Assembly (NCBI GenBank): GCA_002633005.1
Contig: NMRA01000327.1
Span: 365,208 to 429,207, forward strand
Origin: Phoronis australis
Taxonomy: Eukaryota > Phoronida > Phoronidae
Direction: 5' to 3'
DNA: 64,000 bases
Shown here: piece by piece, positions 22,727-35,300 of the stretch
Layout of the letters: each line of letters starts with the position of its first letter
Position numbering within the stretch: the first letter of the stretch is position 1
Notes under the pieces: generated by a model
Databases searched by the model: none
Seen by the model: only the letters and a program-made list of their open reading frames with translations
What the model was told of the DNA's origin: nothing
Made by a program: the position numbers and the translations under genes

Positions 22727-25700
22727 TCCAAAGAGCAATTAGTGTCTAAAATATTATATGGGTGAATCTTAACTTATCCGTTTCAAAATAGAAGACGTTG
22801 ATGCGCAATTATATTCACTTAACTATTGAGTAAAAAAGCAATGAACGGACAGAAAGAGCACAGTTAACCCGGACAAATATCACAGAGTTTAAACATATAC
22901 ATACGGTAGGGACGGCCTCTTGCGAGTAAAAGTGGTGGCTCACGGTATGAAGCGCTAAAGTTTTCTTAAACAAGTACCTTTTGCTCGTAGAAATGTGCTT
23001 AATCAGCGTGTAGTTTTACTTAATCTACGCGCCGAATTAGATTTTCGTTATGTCCAATTAAAAGACAAGTTTACATTCAGTACGTAACGGCGCCATCATT
23101 TGCTTAGTCACTTGATAAGAATCTGCAACATTATTCAAAATTTGACTTGCACCCATGTTGAATATATTCCGCTATTGAGATTTCAGAGCACGTACGGGCG
23201 TGATTGGCCTGTATGAAGTTGTAAAACGTACAGTCAGATGATTAAGTAAAAGTACGCGTTGAATAAGAGCAGACCTAAAAGTACACGGTGATTAAACAAA
23301 ACTATGTACTTCATACTTAGTGCGCACACGTACTTATACAGGAGACACTTAAGTAAATTGTCCTAGAAATTACGCTAATTACGTCCTATCTAACTATCGG
23401 TCGAGTGCGGCCAGCGAAGAATAAATAATGATTCCGTGAGAAAACGACCCATTGCACCGGCCATTTCGTTGGTCGTGCAATCAGCCGTCCGCGCTGCCTG
23501 CGGTAGCTGGGCGAGGCCAGCATCCTGCAGTCGGTCCCCGTCCACGCTGCATACACCCAATGAGGTAGGCCGCTTAATTTGATACCGTCCCCATGCGCTA
23601 GTGCCGATGCTCAAAATTTTTCTCTCATGCACGCAGCTGTTCCCCTCTCACAAATGCAAATTACTCCCCCGATCTAGCACAATTTTCGCGTCTCATGAAC
23701 GTTGCTTTTATAGTCATTACTCGCGGACAGACCAACCCTGACCCTTACATTATTCCTTAATTGCCCACAAGCGCCATTTATCCTAAACCTTCTAACGCCG
23801 TTCCCTACTCTTGCGCCACTTCGTGCAATTATGTAGTCTTCCCTGTCCGCACCCCTATCGGGTTGAATAAAATTCGTATGTCGTGCCCGCTCAATCCCGC
23901 ACCGGACCTTTCGCCTGTCACGAACCTACCATTTCTTTGCCTGGGCACAGACCAGACCCTCTTCCGCACATTATTGCTTATTGAACAACACTGATGTCAA
24001 GCTGAAAGCGATACCTTTGGAGAATTGGACAGTCTGGTTACTTAGGCTTAATTATAGTAGGAGTTGAAATTCATTGTTTTAATGGCATAAAACTAAAGTC
24101 GTGTCAAAATGCTTCACATTAATAACGAAAACGAACTGTTACAAGAACTTTTTTCTTTTACTCACTTCACATTGAACCCACTTCAAATTATATCTGTTAG
24201 CATCAAATCCTTTTTGAAAACAACTAAGAACTAACTTATAGAACTCTCTCAAATTCAAAAGGCGGTGCATAAGCGAGAAGTGTAGCGCAATACTCTTAAG
24301 TCTCAACGCGCATAAAGTTCAGCCTGTTTAAACTTTTCAACCAAGTTTTGTTCGTCACATAAAAAGTTGAATATCTTATTTGGGGCCCGGCCCTCCCCGT
24401 TGATTGACACCTTCTTGGCGCAGCCTCCCCTGGATCGGTCGCTGTGTAATCTATCCCCCCCAATTAGCAGTCGCAACCTTTCCGCCGGCTAAGAATCGTC
24501 TAATTGACACTTGACTCAGAATATCACTCCTCCGTGGTTTTATCCTTCGATAGCCCAACCACGTTACGCAGCAGCCCAAGTTCTGGAGACTGCCCCCAAA
24601 TTGGAGAATTTTTACCGTAATGCCTATGCCATTAAAAATAAGGCCAAACAAAAATTATCCAAAACCTCATTTGAAAATTTTGACAAGAAGCTAAACACAT
24701 AAGACAGCTACCAAAAATGAACAAGAATGAAATACAAGTCCTGTGTGAAGTTTTATTTCTGTCATGAATGACATGACGAGAGCACCTTTTAAAACAAGAC
24801 ACCAGCCAACAACAGAACAGTCTCAGATACCTTAACAAGTACCATTAACACTTAGCACTAAACTCATGTCTGACGTGGTAAACAAGTCAGTACACACATA
24901 CTGTATATTGTATTAGTTCAAAGCAAGTCGACCCAGCCAAATGACACAAAAACAACACCTTATTGTTAAGACAAGGGTTAATGACTAAGGGAGAGAATTA
25001 CATCTAAGAACACCATGAAAAACAGCTGACATATACCAAACTAGATGAGGCTGAAATAAATACTAGTATTCTAACTAAATGAAGTAAGGAACACAACAGA
25101 TTGTTACCATGGGAGACAACTTCTACTAAATCAGCTGAATTCAGAAAAACAAAGCAAAGAGGTGAATATTTGTGCCCCTTCACATACTTCAGCAGTCCCA
25201 ATAGTCCCAAAGTCAAAATGAGTGTCACTCTAAAACAATAAACTGTGTATGCCCAGACAAACAGGATATAAAAGTACTACTGGCGACTTGCTATTGAAAC
25301 ACAAACATTGCACTTGATGGTGGTAAAAGTACTAGCTGACTAATCATTAAACCATTTTAAATTCACGTTCTATAGCCATTATTTAGGAGATATGTTTCAA
25401 CCTTTTCTTTCCCCGTGGCAGAGATAGAGTTGATATGGAGGCAAGTTTACAAGCATACTCAAATTACCCACCTCTTAGTTAGTCCCCTTGTTTTGCACTA
25501 GGTGGCGCACAAGACTTTAAATACATTCTACAACAACTAAAATTAGAGTGCAACATTATAACTATTTATGACTTTCGGTAAGTAACTGCAAACTATATCT
25601 AGAAGTCAGTGACAATAATCACAATACAGGAATGTGAATACCGTAATTACCTTACTTCCAAAGATTTCATTGCAGACTTACATCTTCAATAGACTTTTTA

Positions 25701-25876
25701 TAGCTCACCTGTGTTCGTTAATCACCTTACCTCTGGCATTGAATAGCACACAGGTACTCAATTCAGCAAATGTAGATTACTGTATACGGTGATGGATATC
25801 ATTATTCATCCAAGTGAATTTAAATAGATGCAAAAATATAAATCAAGACTACTGGATTTACTATGAAATAAATTTC
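22727..25876. other. Intergenic region, no gene recognised
   Basis: This spans the space between paralogue B and the 3' end of LMAN1. The part at 23400-24550 is more GC-rich than its surroundings, with C-rich phrases (CCCTTCC-like and CCCGCACC) and no convincing codon structure. It could be an unrecognised mobile element. Short open frames have no domains. Confidence 0.45.
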
Positions 25877-26230
25877 CTGAGGTTGCAGAGCCGCCTGGCT
25901 TCTTCTACTGGGGACCGACTGGTTTCGTAGAAAATTTTGTCGCCCTCTGCCAGTGTTCATAGACAATAAGTGCAAAACTCTGGACCATGAGCCAGACATT
26001 TTAAATCTGAAATCTCTGTGCCTATTCAGAGAGAGGTTCTGGGCTGTCTTGGTTAAAGCCATGAAAATTCTCTCTGAATAGACACGGACGTTTCAGGTTT
26101 AAAATGTGCGACTCATGGCCCAGGGTTTCACAGTTGTTGTATCTGAACATTGGCTGTAGGTGACGAAATTTTCAAGGAGCCAGTCAGTCATCAGTCCCAA
26201 AAGGAGCCAGGTGGCTTAGCAGCGGTGGGA
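25877..26230. mobile_element. Long imperfect foldback element
   Basis: Two arms of about 160 bp are inverted copies of each other around a spacer near 26040-26065. For example, GACCATGAGCCAGACATTTT near 25982 pairs with the inverse of AAAATGTGCGACTCATGGCC near 26101. TATTCAGAGAGA pairs with TCTCTCTGAATA. It is a MITE-like hairpin with no coding capacity. It sits just beyond the LMAN1 stop codon, so it probably lies in or next to that gene's 3' UTR. Confidence 0.75.
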
Positions 26231-26337
26231 AATATGATAAAAATCAAGAAAAAATATAGTGTTGAGCTGCAATTCATACAAAATGACTCGAAAAAGACGA
26301 GAGCAGAAAATTTAGAGATGTGTATGTATTAGTTAGC

Positions 26338-29300
26338 CTAATAAAACTTCTTGGCCTGTGCTTCTTGTCTGCTCCTGAAACAAATGTAATCAGCTGATAG
26401 AGTTCACTTCAAGTCATGATAAAGACAAAAAGATTTTTCAATAGATGTATCAATATTTGTTCTCAAACAGAACATGTTTAACAACATTGTACAGCAGTGA
26501 TATACACCCAGTCTCAAATGGTTAATTTTTTCAAATTCTTCTCCACCGTAATCCAATTCATCAGCTGCACATGCTGATATCATTAAGAACACATAAAACA
26601 AATTTCAATTATCGATTGAAGAACTTGGTAGATATCAAGGTAGACACAATGATAATTAGTCACAGTAGTCATAGCCGTCTGAAAATCGACACCAGTCGTG
26701 ATTTTCCCAATAGGAACACATTTGCCAAATTCCATGAAGAAATGTCAAAGAACCTGGAAGATAATGATGAAGATGCAAACAAAACTAAAATCTCCACAAG
26801 GGGGCACTGCAGCAGAACAGCCAAAAATTACTATCGGCATATTCTCCTAAACAGGTACACACATGAAAACTTTAATGATGATTCTTGAAGCGGTTTTCAC
26901 ACAGAGATGATAAGGATGCAGACGGCAAAAACAAACAAAAATAGTCACTAGGGGGCACAAAAAGTTGAATCTATCTGAAGCAAGAAAGGTACCATACTTT
27001 TCTTCGTAGAAGCTAATACGCCAAATTTCATTAAGACCTGTCATGGAACTAGGTAGAAATTGAGGCCTATGAAAAGAAAACCTAAAGTGCCACTAGGGGA
27101 CATCACAGTAGTCAGATTCGTCCCGATTTCAATGCAAGCTGTATTCTCCTCAACGGGAACATCTAAAACAAATTTCATGAAAACTCCATCTCAAAGAAGT
27201 TTTAAATATTAAGGCAGACACAAAAATGCCACTAGGGGAGCTACTGTAGTCGAACGAATCTAAAAATCAATGCCAGTCATGCTCTCCTCAACAAGAGCAC
27301 TGCATCTGCCAAATTTCATAATGATCCTGTGAATGGTTTGGTGGATGGAGAGGCAGACACATAAAACAGACTCAGAAATATTGAAAGTGGCCACTGGCAG
27401 GGGGAGTAAAATACAGCAAATATATTTGATGTTGGGATAGTGTCGTAATCAGCAGAAATCTATTTACCAAATTTCCTAAAAACCTTCAATGGCATTTGGT
27501 AGATACATAATATAAAAAATAATAGAAGGCGGTCTGGTACATGTTATGCAAGATATGCTCAGGCCTCTGGTGTGGGCCCATTGTACTTCTCACTTAAAAC
27601 CCATTTTATGGTTTATTAATACATAGATACACAGGCACTAAACTGCTTATCAGCAACCAATGTTGTCATCCATTGTCAGCTCCACAGGATCACATCTGCC
27701 AACTTTCACAAAGATTATGCAAGACGACAACAATGGACAACAGATGCACAGAAAGAGACGATGGAAATATACTCATCCACATGATTGTATATTCAGATGC
27801 ATAAACAGCACAATTTTGTAGAACTCTACAAAATCTCAAATTACGGAGGATAAAAAAACGTCTTCCGTAGTAAAAGAAACTAGATTGTAAGACAGACAAA
27901 ACTCGACTCAACCTGTTCCCAACTAGGATAAGGAATAATTACCACATTAGAGATGAATTGACAATTCAACAAGACTTAAGGCCATGCTGTGACATGCCGT
28001 GACAAGTTACTATTTAGATCCTGATCAACTGTTGGTTCTTCAAAAGCCCAGAAATCTAAATGAATGTTATCTCAGTAAGGAACAGGGCAGTCAAGACCAG
28101 AATCACCACAGGAAGTCCACTTAACCAAAAGGTCCGTTTTCGTCAGAGAGTGGGTTGTAGCTGCTTCAATTAAGCTAGCAGGTGAAAGAATATAGTCAAT
28201 GTGAATAACATTTTGTCAGTTCAAGTGAAGTTTAAGCACATTGATAGGCAAAAGTACTAGTTTCATGAATGATCTGCTAAAAGCTGTACTCACTTAAATA
28301 TCATATATCCTATAAGAAGAATAGTCTGTACAGCCAGGAAAACAATGAAATACATTGTACTCAAACAGTTCTGTTTGGGTATAGATGGACATGGTGGAGC
28401 TGCTACGGGCTGAAATAGAGGTATAGCACATATATAATAACACAATATACACGACAACGTGAGAATACAGACTGATATATCTGGGTTAGTTTAGACATAC
28501 TGATGTCTTACACGGTCATACCATACGCCATCAACAATTAATTAGAATTGGTCAAATACAAGAGGTTGGTGTAGTTACATACAGTGCTGGTCAAAGATAA
28601 GAGAAGTGTAGTTACATACTGTTACAACAGCTGATCACTAACTGGGAGACACTGCATCATGACAACAGCTCAGAAGGTCTGCTAAGTAACTGCTTATTAC
28701 AATTAGTCCATAAAAACACTTGAAACTGAAATTAGTTGATATTGACATATTCCAAGGAGTTATTTGGTAAAATCTTGGTACGAACCAACTGTTTACACAA
28801 TATAACATTAGTTGGGACAACTCCTTATACAATATTGTTAAGCGTAATAGAGGTTAGCAAACATGGCTTATAAGATTCAGTTGAGTGTCATCCAAAGATT
28901 ACCAAGTAGTAAGAATGTTACTACAAACAATGTAAGTACATTGCACACTTACGGCAGGTCTTTTTAAAAGCATAGTAACACTATCATCAAGGGTGTTGAG
29001 TTTGTCCCTGATTTCATGTGATAACAACCCTTCTTGCTTGCCATAGCCTGTCCCAGCACTGGCTTGGCTAGTGTGAATAGACTGAGTCACCTGTTGGACA
29101 TCACCTAGCATAGTTCTACAACAGCAATGACAACACTTAATGCAAATGATCAACACATTCAAGTTAGAGGTAATGTCATTTAACACTTAGAGAAGTGAGT
29201 TGATTAGAGACCTCTGTTGTTGGTTTCATATACTAGAGAGAAATGGTAATGAATATTCTGGAGGACTTTTCAGAACTGTTACAGTTTCAGAATGAGTAAA

Positions 29301-32300
29301 CTTCATAAGTACATTGGAGTATTTTGACAAAACTGTACAAAACTAGTAATTAAAATCCAACTCCATAAAAATAAATACTAATTTCTGAAAGTGGGTATTG
29401 CATAGTAATTAATTTTGTACTTCAAACCAATCTGCCATAGATAAGGCAAAGTTCATATCAAGTACCTGGTAATAACACATACAGGTATTCCCCACAGGGA
29501 ATAATGACTGGCGGAAAAATCTGATAGGCATGCTATGGTATTGAGCACAAGGACAGTGGATTATTTTCATTTTTGTTTTGTGAGTTTTGTAATGGTCATT
29601 GCTCAGATAAATAGATTATAGTAAACTCCTCGTGGGATTTGAAGAAACTATCAAGAGGGCATTAGTCCTGAAGGTTATGACCCTGACAAATACCACTTGA
29701 GGACAGCCTGCTCCCTCTCCGTGCTCCGCGTACTTATACAATATCACAGTTCCCTTTGTCTGAATCCAACCAACATTAATTTTTGAGATATGACGTTTCA
29801 AAATTAACCAAATTCCTAGATTTTTTCTAGCGTTACTCACAACATGAAGCTGACAATGGTCAGAAACTTTTGTCCCCAAAGATTTCATAATATTCTTTGT
29901 TATGCCAAGATGAATTCATTCCATGCTAGGAGCTAAATGGGTCACGGAAAGTGATGAAAACTCTCATAGATTGTGAATTGGAGAAGTCTTATTCACTCAC
30001 TCAACAGAAGTGGTCATTACTAAGGTTCACGCATCTTTTGATGCCTACCTTCTATTTCATTTTGGGTCACACAACAACCCACCTGTAAAGCAACTAATTC
30101 CCTTGGTTTAGGTGCATCTCTGGGATAGAAATAGAATTACTTGGGTCTCTGAACATAATCCAGTGTCAGCACAATGCATCCACCCTAAGTGCACTTAAAG
30201 TTCATGACATACTTGATATCATTAATTAGCCTGTTGACCTGTGCCTGAGAGTTAATAAGCTGGTCTACTTCGTGTCTCTTGATGCTGTCCACAGATGGCG
30301 GCACCTGGCCCTGTAATGATCACACACGACAATCAGGACTTTCAAATGGTTTGAAACTCTCTCATGTGTTGGAATTCAATCTAATCTCAATGGTACTTTG
30401 CAGTCTGAGTTTCCAAAACCAGCAGAATTATCAGACATTACTACAATTTTCTAAGTTATGAAAGAGCAGGGATATTCCTGGACTGTGCCTTTGCGCCATT
30501 AGTGCATAAAAAAATAAAAAGCAGCACGTACATTGCTGCATTGCACCCCATGGGTGCATCTTTTACAAGACAACACTCTTACAGAAATGCAATATTCTAG
30601 TCAACTTACAGCCAGTCGGGTAAAAATGACTCTGTTCTTGTATTGATAGCCCTCAGGAGTTTCTGTTTCATATGTTACCACTTTAATTACACTAAGTCTC
30701 CTGGCCATAACTTTTTGAAAAAAGGCACACTTTTAATCATCAGGTGCACCCAAAGGGCCCAGGTTCAAACCTGGTCAGGGATATCTCTGAAAGAGTTGAC
30801 CTTACATGTTAGATTAACTGGACAGTGTTTTCTGGTTCAACAAAACTCTTAATTGCACAGTGAAGGTCTCTGGACTGAAGACTCACTGTAGCTTGTTGCT
30901 GGCCTGTTGCTGGACTCAACAAACCAATCTGTGATAGCATACGCTCCTGACGACCTACGACTTCATCTAGTTTCTGATGAAGCTCTCTGACTGTACCATG
31001 AATGCTCTGTTGACCATCAAAGATCTGTTTCAGCTCCCTCAGACCTTGCTCTTCAAACTATGTAACAAGATTAAAATTTACAAGTTGGACATTATTCAAG
31101 ATACTTCACACACAATGTCAATAAGAGAGCAGTCATAAAATTTACATTAAATTTTACTTAAAACAGCAAATATCCATAGTTCCTCATACACAAAATATGA
31201 AATATGAATATTAACACTGGAGGAACACCAGGGGTCATATTTCAAATACCAGGGGTCATAGCTCAAATAGCCAAGCTTTACAATAAAACTGCTCATATTC
31301 ATGACAACAGTGTCAATGCTATACATAAAACACATGACAAACTACATGAACTGACAAAATTAGCATAAATGGGACTGTATAAGAATTATGTATTAAATAG
31401 TATTGACTTCATAACCACATTATGTTCCTAGACGTCTGGTGGTAAAATTTTCACGTTACCCAGTCATTTTACACAAAAGGCCATGGCAAGTTTTTGATAC
31501 TAGGCACACACTCATCACAGTGCATTTCCGAAAGTATTCCAGAGAAAGGTAAAAATAGTCCACTTTACCATCGAAAGTCCCGGGGCTTACTATCAGAGAT
31601 TCCTACAAGCACTGAAATTGGGCAATAGACCCCAAACTTGCAAAATAATTTAACCAGACCAGTGTTAAGTAGGCTTACCCATGAATCAACATCTTCCTCA
31701 TCAACCTGTTTCACTTTATCTGGATGTTCCTTCTTAAACCTGAAATAACCCAAACAACCAGATAAGTGATCGTATTACCAGTTTGGGTACTGCAAGTTCA
31801 TAACAAGGGCAATGCAGAACCATGATGTGCACCCACAGTGTGCATCGCATGTAGTGCAGATACACGAGATGATCATTATTTTAATATTAGCACAGCAAAG
31901 AAATGCTGGAAAGCTTAATAACAGCCTCTGGGAGGAGCAAAGCAAGTCAGAAGTACTCTCATCATTAGTAATACACCTGCCACCTGTCATCATTATTCTT
32001 CATAAAGTTTTGAAGATAGGTAAGCAAATGACAAAGGACACAAAAACAATAAAAAGACCACTGGGGTCTGGTTGAATTTATCTGATACAAGGCTGGTGCT
32101 GCTGTCTATATGTTGGCAACTTATTTTCAAACACATCTATCAAGGAACTCCATAGCTATCAAGGCAAATACAAAGAAAACAAAAATGTCACTAGATGGCT
32201 CCTCATTCGTTGGATGTCTTAAGATCCACCTCAGTTGTATTCTCCTCAACAGAAACACATGCAAAATTTTGTAAATATTTATCAAGGAACTTGTATTAAG

Positions 32301-35300
32301 CCACAAGCAAAAAACAAAAATACCACAAGAGGGTGACACAGCAGTCAGATCCAAACAAAAACTCTCATCAGCCATGTACTTCACAGTAGGAATATATGTA
32401 CCAATTTTCATAATAATCCTTAGTATGACTCGGCTGATTGCGAGGCAGACGTCGGTAACCAGACTAAAAATGATACCAACAGCCGCGACTGTACCGCAAA
32501 TGGTACGCTAGTAGGGGTGTTTATTAGTATCAAAAAATAGGAAGTGCCCCATCTAAAATCAACATAAGTCACGGTCCTCTCATCAACGCACCTGCAAAGA
32601 TTTTAAAATTACACCTGAGCAATTTGACAGATAAAGACTGAGGTAGATGTCAAAAACGGATCCATAAAATGCCCACTATGTGGCACAAAAGTACATCGAA
32701 AACACCAGAAAATTTTTCAGCTCAAAAGGAACACATCCAACAAATTTCACAAAGACCCTAGAATGGGTTAAAGAGATGCACTTGGAAACGCAAAAACGTA
32801 ATTGCCACTAGGGGGAGCCAAAGCAATTGAACCCATCTGAGAATCAATGTCAGTCATGGCCTTTTCATATGATTAACATCAGATTCTGTCAATTTTCACA
32901 ATGACCTTTGTAGCAGTCTGGAGGACAGAGAGGTGGGACATCAAAAACAGACTGAAAAATTTTAAAATGCCGACTATGAGGTGCAGAATACATCAAATTC
33001 GTCTGAAAATGGGAAGGCATTGTTGCCTCTTTACTAGAAACCAATTTGGTAAATTTCATGAATATCCATCACTTCGTTGAAAAAACGACTGGACTTTTTG
33101 TTTGACAACTTAATACAGACTTACTCGTAGTATCGAAACAATCTCCTCTATTTTGACAGTATGAGCGAGTCTGTATTAATCTGTCAAACAAAAAGTACAG
33201 TTGTGTTTTCAATGAAGTTTATGTAAACAAAGGGCTGCTACCAAACTACACTGAATATCCAGCAGTAGTCAAATCGGTCAAAAATGCATCAAAATCTATT
33301 GTCAGGAACACATCTGGATCCTGCAGTGGGTTTAGGAGCTACAGCTGTGGACGCTGCACGCTCAAACAGAGATGACAGCAGTATGCACCCACATACTATT
33401 ACATATATGGAAGTGCATAAAATTGCCACTAGAGGGAATACAAATTCATTCCAAAATAGGAATGGGGTAATGGTCTCTTCAATAGAAACCTATTTGCTTC
33501 AAGAAAATCCATCTCCATTCACTGCCATGTTCCTAGAAATATACCAGATTAAGAAAGTTTCTGCAAGAAGTTTAGGAGATGCAGCTGTGGATGGGAAAAA
33601 ACTATTGCCAGTAAGAGTACCACAGATGTCAGAGCCGTCCAAAAATTAACATCAGCTCTGGTCTTCCAGTGGGAACACATAAGAAAATTCAATATGATCG
33701 TCACAGAGGATGCATAAAAATAAAATCAACCTTTTACTGTGTATTTATTTTTAATGAAACACACAACGCCATATTGAAAACATTGTTTTGGTTCATTTAT
33801 TGTGTGGATCCCTTAGTTTTGGTTCTTTGTTACAATAGCTTGTGCTCCTAATTCATGCTTTGTGAAACTTAAAATTAACGAAGCATGAATATAAATGGTA
33901 CAATTGCAGGCATGACCACAACTCAAATATTGTATTGGGATACAACATAGTAGATACTCTATCAAATTCGATACTTTTTGCAATCTGATAGCTATACACA
34001 CAGTGAAATAATTTCATGGAAAACTACTCGAGATATTTAATCAACAATGGAAATAAATTGAAGCACTAAACTAAGAAAAATGAGAATGTAATTATAAAAC
34101 AGGTAACATAGACCTCAGGGCATGAATGGTATTATTAAATGGTGGTTTTATTGATTGAAGCACTGGTGATCTACCCCGAGACAGGCGCATATTAGATAAC
34201 TTAACAATGCTACATAAAGGGGAATTACATAGCATGCTGGTCAATACTTCTATTGCCTGACATTGCGTTAATATATCATGGACTCACTCTTCCTTAGCCT
34301 TGTCCAGCTTGCCTTGGTATTCTTCAAATTCCCCTTCATACTTTTTCCTCTGTTCTTCAGAAATAGCTTGTTCAACCTACACAACACGCTCACACTTAAT
34401 ACACACAATGTTACATAAGTCAACATCGCAAGAATAAGAACAGTCACCATTTTGCAAATGACAAATAGTGCCAAATGGATTTCCTCAAGATCGGAAAAAG
34501 TCAATAATACAAAATGTTGAACTAACGATTTCCGTGTAACACATCCCCAAGCAAAAAATTGTCAAATTACTCGATAGTGGATAAAAAATATTTTAGCTTC
34601 AAATGAAGGTGATAAATGCTGAAGACTTTCTTTAAACATGGTTTCCATCAAGCTGTTACTCTCACATCAAACACCCAGACATAACGAAATGTATTAACAC
34701 TGCTTCCCAGTTATTCCTCCCACTAAAATCATACCTTTTGATCTTGTTCTTCTCTTAAAGACGTAGTTAAAAATGACAAGGCGTCATGATCATCTGCTAA
34801 GCCACCAGTGGCAGCACTGAGCCCAAAGTATCCTGATGCAGGGAGCTGAACATTCTCTGCTCGAAGACATAGTTCATAGTTGTCAACATTATTGGTTACC
34901 CCATTATTGATCCACACCTACAATGTAAAGAATATCTCCTTATGAGGACAGCTTTATCTTGTAAATATCACTTTCCTCAATAGTGATGGAAAGTATGACA
35001 TCACCAAACTGGGGAAGTCTAGAAGATTCCGCCATTTTGGTTTGTAACCCTTGCCATTACTTTGGGTCAAAAGTTGTAAATAGAAAAGCACCAGCTGAGT
35101 TCAGTACTTAGTAAAGTAAACACGTGGTTAACGTGCTAATCAGTGAGGCTTGTTCAAAGATGATTTGGCATGAGCCTTACATTTCAACAGCTATTTTTGT
35201 TCAACTTTGTATGAACAAAGTGTAAGAGACTAAGTGATCAAACTATTGTTTATCACCAGTCCTTATTTGATACAAAAATCCTAAACTCCAACACTATATA

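Noticed and set aside
25855-25910. LMAN1 last exon ending KFIS
   Set aside because: It falls in a foldback element and lacks the KKxx signal. The exon at 26338-26374 fits phase, acceptor and KKFY.
30750-30785. GGTTCAAACC motif like a tRNA B box (also GGTTCAAGCC near 9014)
   Set aside because: No A box at the right distance and no cloverleaf could be traced. At most a decayed tRNA-derived SINE.
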